Shown in pieces: positions 31,850 to 43,045 of a stretch of 64,000 nucleotides of DNA. The notes under the pieces were generated by a model that saw only the letters and a list, made by a program, of their open reading frames with translations, did no database searches and was not told the origin of the DNA. Positions within the stretch are counted from its first letter, which is position 1, and each line of letters begins with the position of its first letter. A program made the translations under genes and the position numbers. This DNA comes from Earliella scabrosa (Eukaryota; Basidiomycota; Agaricomycetes; Polyporales; Polyporaceae): assembly GCA_022605405.1 (NCBI GenBank), contig JABYQQ010000002.1, positions 2,914,001 through 2,978,000 on the forward strand, given 5' to 3'.

Positions 31850-33634
31850 CATGTTGTTTGGACGAATGAGTGCCTACCGCGCTCGATAGTCAGCGAGCGG
31901 TACGGCTACATAATAGGCAGTCATAAACGTAGACTAACAAAAATCAACGCCAATGTGTTGATAATGCTAGGCAAGCTCGTGAGTAACACAGTCTAGAGGG
32001 GCCGGTAAGTTGAAACGCACCCTGTGAGCAATCCTGTTGGTCTAAGTGAGCCTCGAGTTCATATGTTCTACTGGTCATTCATACCTGTGTTGATTGTATA
32101 TAGAATCAGAGTGTTGAGCAGCGTGTCCGTTCTACCATAGACCAGAGACGGTGAGCGACTCGTGATAACATTGAGTCACATATCACCTACTGTTTGAATC
32201 CAGTACGTCTCCGCCGCAGAGTAATGATAAGGACACCCGCAGTGAGACTGTCCGAGACTATAGCCGTAGCACAGGCTGCGGAGTCAATCCACTGGAGCGA
32301 TCCATGTTGTCAGTATTGATGTGCATCAAGAGCGGGACGTCGTACGCACATAGAAGCGCTCGTATTCTAGGAACGTATGGAATCGGAAGCTATCCCTCAA
32401 GGTTGAGCACATGTGATTATGTCGAGAGCTTCAGAAGAGATCTTACGCGATCACCGTTCCCGCTGTTCGCGATAATGAGCCAAGTGGGAAGTCAAATAGG
32501 ATGGCGGTACACGCACCAATAGCGAAGCCTAGAGTGGGCATTCATGAGGTGCACTGAGTCTCAGGGGAAAGTATTCGATGTAGGGAAACTCTGCTTACCG
32601 ACTGCAACGAATGTCAACAAGAGCTGTTCAGGAAGAAGCATATTAGCCCTCATGCACTGCGTTGTGGAGTACTCCAGCTCTCACCGAGACAACTACCAGC
32701 GCCCGGTGTCTTTTATCCACTGATGGTCAGAACAATCGTTAGTTCTGTTCCGGCATATTACGAAGAGAGAATATCTACGCACGCAAGTACACACGAAGGG
32801 CAAAGAATCTGCTTCATGGTTAGCATCGAGATTGGGCGAAGTAACAATCGCACTTACGACTGGCAGACGAGAAGAGCGAAACCCTGATATAGTCCTGGAG
32901 TTAGTGTCGAATGGGAACAATATTACAGCAGCTCAAGAACCCACTGCAAGAAGCGGCTGAATCTTAGAACAATATGCAACCGTTCAGACACATAACCTGC
33001 TCTTCAGACAGCGTCAAGTCCTACCTCGAGAGACCTACAGACGGGATCGATCTTGAGATAAATAGAAGTTCCCCGAGAGGACTGACTAACCATATACCGC
33101 GGAGAAGAGCAAGAGGATTGAAGTAGTTGGATACCAGATAGGCATAACTGTAGCCGGTGCGATTTGTCACGGTATGTCTTGACTACATCGAGACAACGAA
33201 CTCACCAGGTGTGTATAGATACAAAGCATATTATGGAATCCAATATCCTGATATGCTGCCATGTTGACGGGTGTAGTCCACATGGATACTCTGAGCACCT
33301 ACAATACACTTAGTACCTAGTCAAGCTACCAATGTCAGTATTCAACGACAAGCGCGATTGCATGGACTACGTACGAAGCATTTGATGACCAGACGATCAT
33401 GCGGATATACACGGGCATATCGGTATGCCTGATGAAGGAGAACGCCATAGAGCCTACGACATCAATTGGAGGCCGAACTTGCCATAGTGTCGTGGGCACC
33501 GGCACTCACAGGAGACCTCCGAAGGAGCCCAGCAATACGGCACCATAGGTTTCGTCCAACGTTGGGAGATTAGACAAGAGACCCAATGGGCCGAGCGTAT
33601 TCTCACTCTGTATGCTGTCAGAGAGGACGGCCAT
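31850..33634 (-). CDS. DUF6534-like membrane protein gene
   Basis: Exons recovered (minus): 33510-33634, 33375-33453, 33303-33316 (14 nt), 33206-33247, 33091-33147, 33025-33034 (10 nt). They read TYGAVLLGSFGGLLLYGVLL, HQAYRYARVYPHDRL, VLSVLILDSIICFVSIHTCY and AYLVSNYFNPLALLRGIWSLE, the classical N-terminal half of this family. Near 32190-32258 the strand encodes DSLTAGVLIITLRRRRTGFK, and across the next intron TDTLLNTLILYTINTG (32090-32135), the DUF6534 core. Exons between about 33000 and 32260 contain stops I could not splice out, and the 3' end near 31850 is approximate, so partial decay is possible. It has one intron more than the two other paralogues (after the HTC codon). Confidence 0.6.
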
Positions 33635-35312
33635 GTGTGTGTGTTGTCTACGGTACGACTTCAGCTCAGCTCTGGACAGTTATAAGCAACGGAGGACCAT
33701 ACTTCCTGTCCCTCCAGAATAGTCGATCAAACCACATTCGGTGATACCGCGTCGTGTGTCAAATCACGACGCTGATTTTCCTACCCATCTCGCATTCTTG
33801 GGTATTCAAACTAATTATAGGCGAGCGGGGGAAGGGAAGAACTCACCAAAATCTGTCAGTCGTGTCCAGCCGGGATTCGAAGTCCTCTTCTTGAGACCTC
33901 AAGGCGGTGCACTCGATTGCCTGCATGTGACATTTCGTCCTCGGACGTGGTGCTTCCATGCATCTCCGAGTGGTTGCTTTGACGCATGTTAGGAATCTGA
34001 TACACGGATTCGCTCTCTATGTCTCACGCGGCCGCCTAGAGAATAATCACATGGCTCCATAAACGGGGTGACTGAACTGGACTGCTAACTCAGCTGGAGG
34101 TACATGGTGCGCGAGAGGGAACGGCACATACTGAGATCATCCAAGGCCGAGCAATGCAGTCCCTCGAAGTTCGCCGCCGCAGAGCCGGACTTGGCGTTCT
34201 TAATAAAACCATGCTTGAGTGCAATGGCATGTATGACCAGAAGGTACAGCTTGAACGCAGTCGGCTCTTGGATCTTTCGTGGACTGTCCTTGTGAACAAC
34301 ACATTGTGATGACTGTATTTTGTGAGTAGCTTGTGTCAACATAAGCGGCTGGTATTGCTCGTGTATTCCTCATATAACACCCTGAATAATCAATGCGTAC
34401 CGTAAGACATGGAACAACAGTCCTCTGAGTCTGCTTTTATGCAGCCTCAGTGCATAGTACTCCAAGTTCGTGCGATGAACGGGAATGATCCCTCGCCTGT
34501 CTCTCACAGGCAGACTTCCCTACAGGAGACGTCCCAGCACCTCAGCTCGGAGCTCAGGGCTGACACTGAAGTCAGCATGAGAATGGGTCATGAACGCACC
34601 ACATCGAGCGGAGTTCCTGACATATCTCCGATGTGTCCAGGCCATATCTGAGACGAGACCCTCCTTCCCTATTCGGATATTCATATCAGGAGTGATGTGA
34701 AGCACTGAGTAGTTCTTCAGACAAATGGTCTGTAAGCTCACCTAGCCTCTCTTTCAGACGCATTCCATTCTGCATCAGAGAGATTTCGGGATGTTCGGAA
34801 GAGACTCGAGAGCGGGTGTCACGGACTCGACTCGTTGAACATGGGCGCTCCGCTTGCTGGTGTGCAAACAAACACAAACATCCAGATCTAACAGTCGCCG
34901 CCAGCAAGCTTAAGCGCCGCAAGGGGCATTGGAACCTCCCTACTCTCCTCCTTGTGAGAACGTGAGCGATGCCGCTGAACTTCAGCCTAGTGTCAGTAAG
35001 TAGCATCGGCCGAGTCACCGCAGATCATCACAGCCCCGCGCCAAGCGTGGCGGCGGTGGGAAAGCAGTGTAAGTACGCGTCGATATGTACTCTCGCAACT
35101 GGACTGCCAGTGACTACCGATTTGCCTCTCCCCCAGAGACTGTATTGCGGGATATCAACTAGTCCACAATTCAGGTGAGCCTCGGTAGATCAATTTTCAC
35201 GTCCTTAACGCTCAAAGTCGTTCCGGGTCATAGAACCGCACAGCCTCACCGTGACTCTCCGGCCGAGCCGCTAGCAGGTATGTCCCTCTTGCCGCGGGCA
35301 GGTACTCCGTGA
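33635..35312. other. Intergenic, no gene recognised
   Basis: About 1.7 kb with short ORFs on both strands (for example 34085-34342 minus) that carry no domain and do not chain into a multi-exon product by inspection. Contains the upstream region of the first HET gene. Confidence 0.4.
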
Positions 35313-36332
35313 ATGTCAATCATTGACTCGAAGCTACTAGATCTTCTAAATCCCTCCGACTCCATGCGACTTCTCGATACTCGCACGTTCAAGCTCCGCT
35401 CGTTCATATCCCCAGAAGCAGTCGAGGAGGGATATGCAATCCTTTCCCATGTTTGGGACGCACAAGAGCAGACGTTCCAGGACATCCAAGCCATCCACGT
35501 GCGGTGCGCTACTAGCGGAGAAGATCCTCGAAGCCTCCTCTCCGAGAAAGTCTGGCGATCATGCGAAATCGCGGCATTGCACGGCTACCGATGGCTGTGG
35601 ATCGACACCTGCTGCATCGACAAGACGAGCAGCGCCGAGCTCTCGGAGGCTATCAACTCCATGTATCGGTACTACGGTCACTCGGAGGTTTGCTATGCGT
35701 ACCTCCGGGACGTCACTGACATTGCCAGCCACCTGCATCGGAGCGTATGGCACACCAGAGGGTGGACTCTTCAAGAACTCATCGCGCCCCGCTGTGTTCT
35801 CTTCGTCTCGAAGTACTGGAGAGTTCTCGGCAGCAAGGCCGATCTCGCCAAGGAGCTTGAGCACATCACCGGCATTCCTATCGCAGTCTTACAGCTCGCA
35901 CAACGTCCTTCCGACATAAGCATCACTCGTCGCATGTCCTGGGCTGCGCATAGGACAACAACTCGAAAAGAGGACGAGGCGTACTCGCTCCTGGGAATCT
36001 TCGACGTGAACATGCCTACTCTGTATGGAGAAGGCGAAAGAGCGTTTCAGAGACTGCAGGAGGAGATCTTGAAGAAATCCACCGACACCACGCTCTTCGC
36101 ATGGGGGATCACGTACAGCATGGATATCCCAATCCAGGCTGATCGTGATCCTTCCACCGCGAACAGGGTGGTCCTCAGCCATGGCTCGGCGCCCATCCCC
36201 TCCCCCGGCCCCAAATCTCGACTGGATCCCTCGAAACTGTTGCCGGGCGGCCTCTTCGCGCGATCTCCTGCAGACTTCGCTGGTTCTGAAGACATCGACT
36301 ACAGTCCCCATTTCGAACTTTGGGGCCCTAAC
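35313..36332 (+). pseudogene. HET-domain gene 1, 5' part, interrupted by a TIR element
   Basis: Exon 1 encodes a full HET domain (heterokaryon-incompatibility type, associated with non-self recognition and cell death in fungi): YAILSHVW, WLWIDTCCIDKTSSAELSEA, HTRGWTLQELIAP, RRMSWAAHRTTTRKEDEAYS and the LLGIFDVNMPTLYGEGE stretch. Start ATG at 35313, or at 35364 (MRLLDTRTFKL), which fits the usual start of the family better. The homology to the two intact HET genes ends at the insertion site; downstream codons to the stop at 36476 come from the transposon. The 3' part continues at 37415. Truncated as it stands, it would encode a HET domain with a foreign ~50-residue tail. Confidence 0.85.
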
Positions 36333-37407
36333 CCCAGTGAAAAGTCCGTCTGCGCCCCGCCGCTCCCAGCTGCCAATGGCCGCGATGGCCTACCGTGGCT
36401 CATGGTGGCCAGTGTTGGCGGAAAAAGAAGCACGCTCGTCCGCCGTCCTCCGCCACAGTCTGTCCTCACCTGCTGACCTGTCAACCCGTTCCGCCATTTT
36501 CTGCCACCGTACGCTTGCGCTAAATTTGCTTTGCATTCCCTTTCTAGGCGCGTACAATGGCGTACAGAGCCAGACACCGTACACAGCAGCGATCGCCCAC
36601 CACTCGCATGCGCCCCTGCTCCCGCCGTACCCCTCCCCTCCTGCTCTCCGCCACGCCTCCCCGCCAGTCTTCTGAGAACCCCTCTCCCCCCTCTCCCCGC
36701 GCCCTCTCCCCTCTCCCCTCTCCCCGCGCCCTCTCCTCTCCCTCCGTTCCCCGCGCCCTCTCCTCTCCCTCCGTTCCCCGCTCCCTCCTGCCTCGCCTGC
36801 ACCCGCACCCGCGATCTCCATTTCCTAGCCCCTCCCACTCACTTCGCCCCCTCCGCAATGCTCCCATCCGCCCCAATCCTGCCCTCCTAGTCCCCTCCGC
36901 CAGGGTCTCCGTCCTCCCATGTCACTTGATGTTGTACCATTGCATGTACTCACCTGTCTCACGTCGAATACGAGGATCTAGTAAAAGGATAGCCTAGTAG
37001 AGAAGAGGGCAAGAGACGAGCAGATGATGGAAGAGTGAGAAGAAGGGCACAGCGACTGCAGCGTGAATGTGTCCCAAGTCCGCGCGCATGACATCATCGC
37101 GGTGTGCGCGGTGGTGCGCGAGCGCTTGCGTGTCTGTATGGGTCGACGCAACAGCGATGTGTCGAGCGAGCACGCGTGGGAGCGAATCCTGTTCGTCTCG
37201 CCGCCAGTTTGCACGTAGCTTAGACACATGTTGCGTGTTGTCGAGACGTCGACCGCCCTGAGACGCACGTCGAACAGCGCGGATGACGCGCGCGAAGCAC
37301 CCTCTGGGGCGCCGCCGCGGATAATGGCAGCCTGGCGCAGCTGGATTTTGGCGCTGGCGTACCGTGGCGTTTGGCGGCGGCAGGGCGCAGACGGACTTTT
37401 CACTGGG
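36333..37407. mobile_element. TIR element 1, 1075 bp, inserted in HET gene 1
   Basis: Left end CCCAGTGAAAAGTCCGTCTG; the right end is its inverted copy (about 30 bp with one or two mismatches). Flanked by a 7-bp direct duplication CCCTAAC (36326-36332 and 37408-37414). No transposase ORF was recognised; the interior is C-rich with a short minisatellite (36675-36785). It belongs with TIR element 2 by the CCCAGTGA terminus and the 7-bp duplication. Confidence 0.8.
36675..36790. repeat. Pyrimidine-rich minisatellite inside TIR element 1
   Basis: Tandem units around ccgcgccctctcctctccct and ccctctcccc. It produces several long frames on both strands that are low-complexity and not genes. Confidence 0.7.
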
Positions 37408-37414
37408 CCCTAAC

Positions 37415-38318
37415 TCTTCTGTTCGTCTGCCTTCTCTACTAGCTGTCGCGAATTGCTCACGAATCACCACCAACAGAAGACCCCGTCTCACGAAGATACC
37501 CGACTAATGACGTTTTCAGTCACTCCTCATGGTGTTCTAGCGTGCATCCCCACTGTCGAAGTTGGGGATCTCTTATGCGCCGACCTATCGTGGACCAGAA
37601 CCCACTCCAATAACCGGGATATTACCGTCTACTTGGTGCTCTTATGGCGGAAATCCGCTCCTATACCTTTCTTCGACATCGGGTGCTACGGAGGTGTCGC
37701 TCTTGATACCTACCAAGCCGTCCGCCGACTGTTCCAATGGGTTGAGCCGCCCAATCGTCAAGGGCTGGACGAAAGTGGCGCCAGGTGTATCTCACGGCGT
37801 ACCACGAAGCATCGAGATATCGAGAAGTCATTCCCATGCTGTGTGTCCCCATTAACCATGTCCTCGACCACCCCATCCGGATCCCGGAGAGACAGCTGCG
37901 CATCTTCATGGACGCTGAGCGACTTGAGCTGCTATCGATCAAGAACGCGCAAATTCCATGGGATGGATCGAAGCCGACGATCATCACCTTTTGTGGCACC
38001 GCAGGCCGAGGAAGGGTCAGGATCGTACTGAAGACCGGGAAGTGCCAGCGAGACGTCAGGCGGCTTGACGCCGCGAGTCCTCACACGGCAGACATGTGGG
38101 CCAACATTTACGCTTGCCTGGACCGAGTCGAGGCGGCGGATGGAGCCCAGCATGTTTGTCCGGATGATCACATCGAGATGTGGCCAGCGCTGACGAGACG
38201 ATTCTCGTCGAGATTGCGGACACGTCATGCTCAGATGGAGTACTCTTTCACGATGTCCTTTGCCCGCTGCCCACTTCGTCCTCACACGTCTGTGGTTCTC
38301 AAGAGCTTAAGCTTAAGG
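37415..38318 (+). pseudogene. HET-domain gene 1, 3' part, frameshifted
   Basis: Continues the C-terminal region seen in the intact HET genes: TFSVTPHGVLACIPTVEVGD aligns with FEFTPYVIRAHIPVLNIGGE, and WRQVYLTAYHEASRY with WRDIYFVN. The first segment (frame of 37453) and the second (frame of 37785) differ in phase, with a shift between about 37690 and 37785. Homology runs to SLSLR at the second TIR insertion; beyond that element the frame stops at 40517-40519. Confidence 0.72.
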
Positions 38319-38972
38319 CCCAGTGAGAACCCCGGTTATCTGGATTCATATAGAATCATTTGGAGATATGTAGGATAATATAGAATGATAAGAGATAGCA
38401 ATCGCCCGGGCGCCTTTTCTATCTCCCGCGATCTCGCGCACAAATCTTGTTTGTGTCTCGAACGAACGACTGCAACAATTGATACTGAGTTTCCAAATTG
38501 CAACAAGCTCGTGTGCACTCCTCGGTTCCCAAATTCAATATTCAAGCTCACATCGCCCGTTCCTGGCTGTCTCTCTGGGATTTGCATTGGACTGGCACGT
38601 GCTCTGCCATTCTGACCGTCAAATGAGCGAACTTGAACTTACTTAGTCTCCGTTTCCTTGTCTTCCCTTCTACCACGACCTCCACCTCCCCCGCATATAG
38701 CGACTGTTGGACTATATGCTGTCTCTTTCCACCCTTTCTAACCCTCCCATCCCTTTCCTAGGCTGTCCTGGCATATACTTAGACCTCCGGCGTCAGCTCT
38801 GCTTAGTAAGTACTAAGTTGTATTCAGCAACATCAATTTACGTTATCTATTAGGGAAGGTATGTCTCAATATAACCACGCGCCGCGGAACGCGAGTTGCG
38901 GGTAGCCGGCGCGCGTATGGGCGTACGGGCGGACGGGGCGAGCGTGAGGGGAGCGGGTGCGGGGACTCTCAG

Positions 38973-40021
38973 TGTTGGATTTTGGTCTTGTGCGAGCGAG
39001 CGCTAGCTCGCCGGCACCTTCCGAGCCTTGTTATATCGCGGCGTAGTACGTTTTTGGACCTCATCCGTTTGCCTCTGTACCACCACGATACCGTACAGGA
39101 CAACCGGAATTCTACTCTTCGCTTGCTCTGACGACCCGCGTTTCGATTGCTCCAACACAAACGGATCCTAGCCAGTCTAGCCGGCTAGTAAAACATAGGG
39201 CTACGAGGTCGAGCTCCGCCGCACGAGCTGCCTCACCGTCGTCACGAGTCAAGCCCGACCCGCCGCTGCTCGTCCTTACCCGAAGCCGCCTGACGAGGCG
39301 CACCCGGACGTCGACCTGGAGAACCCACCGGAGCTGTTTTCCAAGCTGAGTCCGCGACGACCCCGGGATATGTTGACCCCTATCCCCGCGAACCCGAACG
39401 ACTTCGACTGCGTCCCGAGCGCTTTCGACCGCGAACCCCTCGACGAACGACTGCCTAGTGGGGCCGAATCCACCCGCGATTATTGACGACGACGAACCCC
39501 GCGACCGCGATGGAGCGCGCCGAGCGCTGCCTACCCCTATCCTCCCGACGACCGTGTCCCTCCTGTGTCTTCGCGACGACGCATGGAGCCCTCTCCGAAG
39601 ACGCGCGTATCAAGATCTTACCCCGCTGATCACCGAGTCAAAGCGCACACAGCTGGAGTGTCCGCACATGAGCCTTTGCGCAGATTATTGGTCGCTGACC
39701 ATGGGCGAGTTTCGAGATCCCGTTGTAGGACTGCCTTTTTCGTGCTTTCTTCTCAGTTTGTGGGGGTGCCACGGCTGATTCGCTTACTCTCGCTTCTTCT
39801 TCTGAGCTGCTCGCGACGCGCACGCTCGTGGGGGTGTGTTGGATTTTGGTCTTGTGCGAGCGAGCGCTAGCTCGCCGGCACCTTCCGAGCCTTGTTATAT
39901 CGCGGCGTAGTACGTTTTTGGACCTCATCCGTTTGCCTCTGTACCACCACGATACCGTACAGGACAACCGGAATTCTACTCTTCGCTTGCTCTGACGACC
40001 CGCGTTTCGATTGCTCCAACA
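38973..40021 (+). mobile_element. Short non-autonomous LTR element (TRIM-like), 1049 bp
   Basis: Two 185-bp direct repeats (38973-39157, 39837-40021) begin TGTTGG and end CCAACA and appear identical. A 5-bp duplication CTCAG flanks them (38968-38972, 40022-40026). The ~680-bp interior has no protease, integrase or reverse transcriptase motif; one frame reads a short Pro/Asp-rich stretch (DVDLENPPELFSKLSPRRPR) that could be a gag remnant. A G-rich tract (gtgggggtg) sits just before the right repeat. It must be mobilised in trans. Confidence 0.85.
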
Positions 40022-40199
40022 CTCAGGCAGACGGGAGGGCAGGAGCGGGTGAGCGGGGAGGAGGTGCAGGTAAGTACGGCGGCGGATGAGTACGAGCGGT
40101 GAGGCGGGCGGGCGAGGTTGGCGAGCAGGGCGAGCGGGCGAGGCGGGCGAATGGGGAGCAGGCTACGTGCGGGCGGGCGGCGGGCGGCGGATGGTACGA

Positions 40200-40255
40200 G
40201 CGGTGAGGCGGGCAGGGCGGGCAGGGCGGGCAGGGCGGGCAGGGCGGGCGGGCGC
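40200..40255. repeat. (GGGCGGGCAG)n tandem repeat in TIR element 2
   Basis: At least four near-perfect 10-bp units in a G-rich tract spanning about 40090-40255; translated frames (RAGRAGRAGRAG) are artefacts. Confidence 0.75.
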
Positions 40256-40690
40256 GGGTCGTGTATCGGGTGTAGTCGGATGTACTGTATACGCTATGTT
40301 TCCCGAAATAGGATTCATTGAACGGAAACATATGTGGACCACCGTGATTGTGTGCCAACGAATCCAAATGAAATTTTCATTCATATATAGCGGATTTCTA
40401 CATCTGCATTCATTTGCAGTCGTCTACGTCCATATGCGGAGCTGATGTCTATCTAAATGACCCTATATGAATCTAGTTAACCGGGGTTCTCACTGGGCTT
40501 AAGGTGCAGCAACGTCTAGCATGTGGCTGTCATTGTCGGTACGTTTCCACTTTGTTTCCACTTGTGCTCTGAGCGATTTATGCTCACTGACGGTCTGCAG
40601 ATTCAAAGGGACACGGATCGTTAATACCGATGTATGAGGCCATCGTTTGCAGGACTTCTGTCTACTGTACGAATACTACACTGGTTGCTA

Positions 40691-42554
40691 TCACGTTGCG
40701 CGAGGAGCACCGATGCCGTCGAGTACCTTCTTCCATCGCTCATTATCCGAATGCCTACTGCCTTCCCTCCGCCGACTGTGCTCATCCGACTCCTCCACGT
40801 CGATGCTGGGAAACAACTGCCCGAGGACGCCACACACCTCAGCCGTTCGCGCTTCCCCGCCCTCGACGTGGACCAGCTCCACATCGAGTACCCTGAGGCT
40901 TGTGTTTTGAGGAAACGCACTCTCCTGAAGCTCCTCAACGATGCGCTTGACATGCGTGGCGTCTAGAACGAGATGGCTCAGGAAAACACTCTCGATATGG
41001 GCGCAATCGTGCGCGAGAGCGAACAGAGAGCGGAAAGTGGGCGCCTTCTCCGGGCTGAGCCACGGATGCGAAAGATGGAGCGTCGCGAGCTTCGGCCAGC
41101 TCTGGGCTATCGTCTTGACGTCCTCGTCCGTCATGACGACTTCCAAGCCGTACATGTCGACGGACACGCTCCGGACGTCGCGCAGCGCGAACAGCGGCTC
41201 TATCGCGCTCACGAGCGAGGCGGTGCGGTGGCTGAGGAGCGTGCTCTGCGGGCGGAACTCGAGGTGGATGCCCGAGAGCGCAGGGTACAGGCGGGCGATC
41301 GTTTGGTACAGCGTCCGACACTTGTTCGGGTCCATACCCGTGCGATGGATGATCCTGAGCGAGCGGAGGCTGGGGAGGGAGAGCGCCTCATACGAGCCCT
41401 CTACGCCGCTCCAATCTGAGACGGTCAGGGAGGTGAGGTTGCGCAGAGTGAGCGGGTTTCTTGGCCGGCGATCGCTTCGAAACGTCAGGCCGATCTTGAG
41501 CTCCTCGAGGCTCTCGATATCCTCGAGCTCAAGGTCATCGAGCCCGTCGACGGGCGTAGCGGCGCGCAGATGCTCGAGCTCGAGCTCGACCGTGCGCACG
41601 CGCTTGAGGGACACGAGGTGCAGGAGTACGGAGTCGACTGAGACCGGGGGCGCGGACTTCACGGTGAGGTGGGAGAGCGCAGGCGCGATCTCGGCCAGAT
41701 GCTCCACCGTCACGACCAGCGCGGATCGCCATTCCTCGTCCGGATACGAGTAGCCGATGGGGACGCAGTTGACGTCCAGTCTCTGCAGGGCCGGTGATAC
41801 GAGCAGCAACAACTCCGTGCTGCAGGGGTTGTTGAGCTCCCATTGGAGGTGGCGGATGGCGGGGAAGAGCGGGCGACCGCCCGACTGCCGCCCGAGGTAC
41901 GCCCACACTGTAGGAAGGATCCAAGCGCGCTCAGGTAGCTTCGTGGGCGTATACGCCATGTCGGAGTCCGAGGATCCTGAGCTGAGGTCATCGTCTAGGG
42001 TGTTGCGATCATTGTTGATGTCGCCCTTGTTCAGGTTCTGGAGTGACCGAGCTGCTAGGGTCCCATCCCTGGCTGGATTGGGCTTGTCCGGTTCATCGGG
42101 TTCATCGGGTTCATCGGGTTCAAATTCGTCCACGAGCATATGGACCTTGGCGGCATACTCGCAGAACCGCGACCACTGTTGAGGCTTGGTCTTTTGATGG
42201 ACAGTCTGCGACGCCATGCGTGAGTATCCAGCACAGACGCGCGTCGAGCCACGGAAATAGTATAAGTCTAAGTCTCACCCAGGTTTCGAACTCCTCGCCC
42301 GTCTCCTTGTCGACCCGGCCTCCAAAGAACAAAGGCATGATGCTCGGCTCCAGTAACTCAAACAAGACAAAGATCGATGGAGGCCGGGCCCACAACACAC
42401 GCGTCGCGGGGTCGAAGAACGCCTTGCAGACCCGTGCGCATCCCGCTAGCAACGCGCGCTGCTCCCAGCTCGGAGGACCGTCTCCGTCGACCGACGCCGC
42501 TTGGTGGAATATCTCGAGGAGAATATCTCTGTTGAGCAGTGCTCTGTGCGCCAT
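40691..42554 (-). CDS. F-box/LRR-type protein with acidic DEP repeats
   Basis: Exons (minus) 42279-42554 and 40691-42205, 596 aa. ATG at 42554-42552. F-box-like start (MAHRALLNRDILLEIFHQA, then VCKAFFDPATRVLWARPP), then after the intron an acidic linker with the tandem EPDEPDEPDEPD, made by a nearly perfect 9-bp repeat at 42092-42125, then leucine-rich repeats (LQRLDVNCVPIG, LEELKIGLTF, LTSLTVSDWS, LATLHLSHPW). Likely a substrate adaptor of an SCF ubiquitin ligase or a related LRR orphan. Distant paralogue of the gene at 28105, with the intron in the same position. Relic copies lie at 27000-27340. Confidence 0.85.
42092..42125. repeat. 9-bp tandem repeat coding for DEP units
   Basis: ttcatcggg is repeated about three to four times on the plus strand, giving the in-frame Asp-Glu-Pro run of the F-box/LRR protein; likely length-variable between strains. 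Confidence 0.75.
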
Positions 42555-43045
42555 GCTACGACCCGATGTCAGTTTGTCCGTACGTCAGCATGCGCGATTC
42601 ATCATGGTATTGGACGTACTTTGTGATGATGTGGCGGATGACAACCAGGAAGCGCCTGAGTGTGTGGCAAACTCGGACTTGGCGCCGAATGCGGTCCTAG
42701 CATTGAATAATGATGTAACGTAGGTACACAGTGTGCGTGGGGTGAGGAGAGGGTCGACTATTAGCTACATAATGTCCAATGCGAAAACGAATGTACTACG
42801 AGTAAACGAAAGCAAGCGCGGGACGCAGGACATCGCGCATAACGATACAAACGAGCGTCGTGGGTGGTCGTGGGGGTTCGTAATCTAGGAGGAGCCAGTG
42901 TCAATGGATGGTGAGGTATCCACACAATGCATATGAGCGTAACGGAGAAAGGGGACAACTAGGTACCCTAGAGAAGCATGAGAACCGGAAACTGAGGTGG
43001 CTTCGAGCCGGAGGCAGGATGACGACCGGCGTCCCTGCTGACGAT
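42555..43045. other. Intergenic, no gene recognised
   Basis: About 490 bp between the F-box/LRR start and the stop of the LRR membrane gene; nothing recognised. Confidence 0.4.

Larger units (their letters stand above)
38319..40497. mobile_element. TIR element 2, 2179 bp including a nested LTR element
   Basis: Left end CCCAGTGAGAACCCCGGTTA, extending imperfectly for about 50 bp; the right end is the inverted copy (ends ...CTCACTGGG). The 7-bp duplication CTTAAGG flanks it (38312-38318 and 40498-40504). Without the nested element its length is about 1.13 kb, close to TIR element 1. G-rich repeats lie on both sides of the nested insertion. No transposase was recognised. Confidence 0.8.

Noticed and set aside
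36299..36838. Gly/Arg/Glu-rich minus ORFs and Pro/Ser-rich plus ORFs in TIR element 1
   Set aside because: Products of a pyrimidine-rich minisatellite, not genes.
36333..37407. hAT assignment for the CCCAGTG elements
   Set aside because: A CAGTG terminus is hAT-like, but both insertions give 7-bp, not 8-bp, duplications under every boundary tried; left unassigned.
40086..40445. RAGRAGRAG-type ORF in TIR element 2
   Set aside because: Arises from a 10-bp G-rich tandem repeat.
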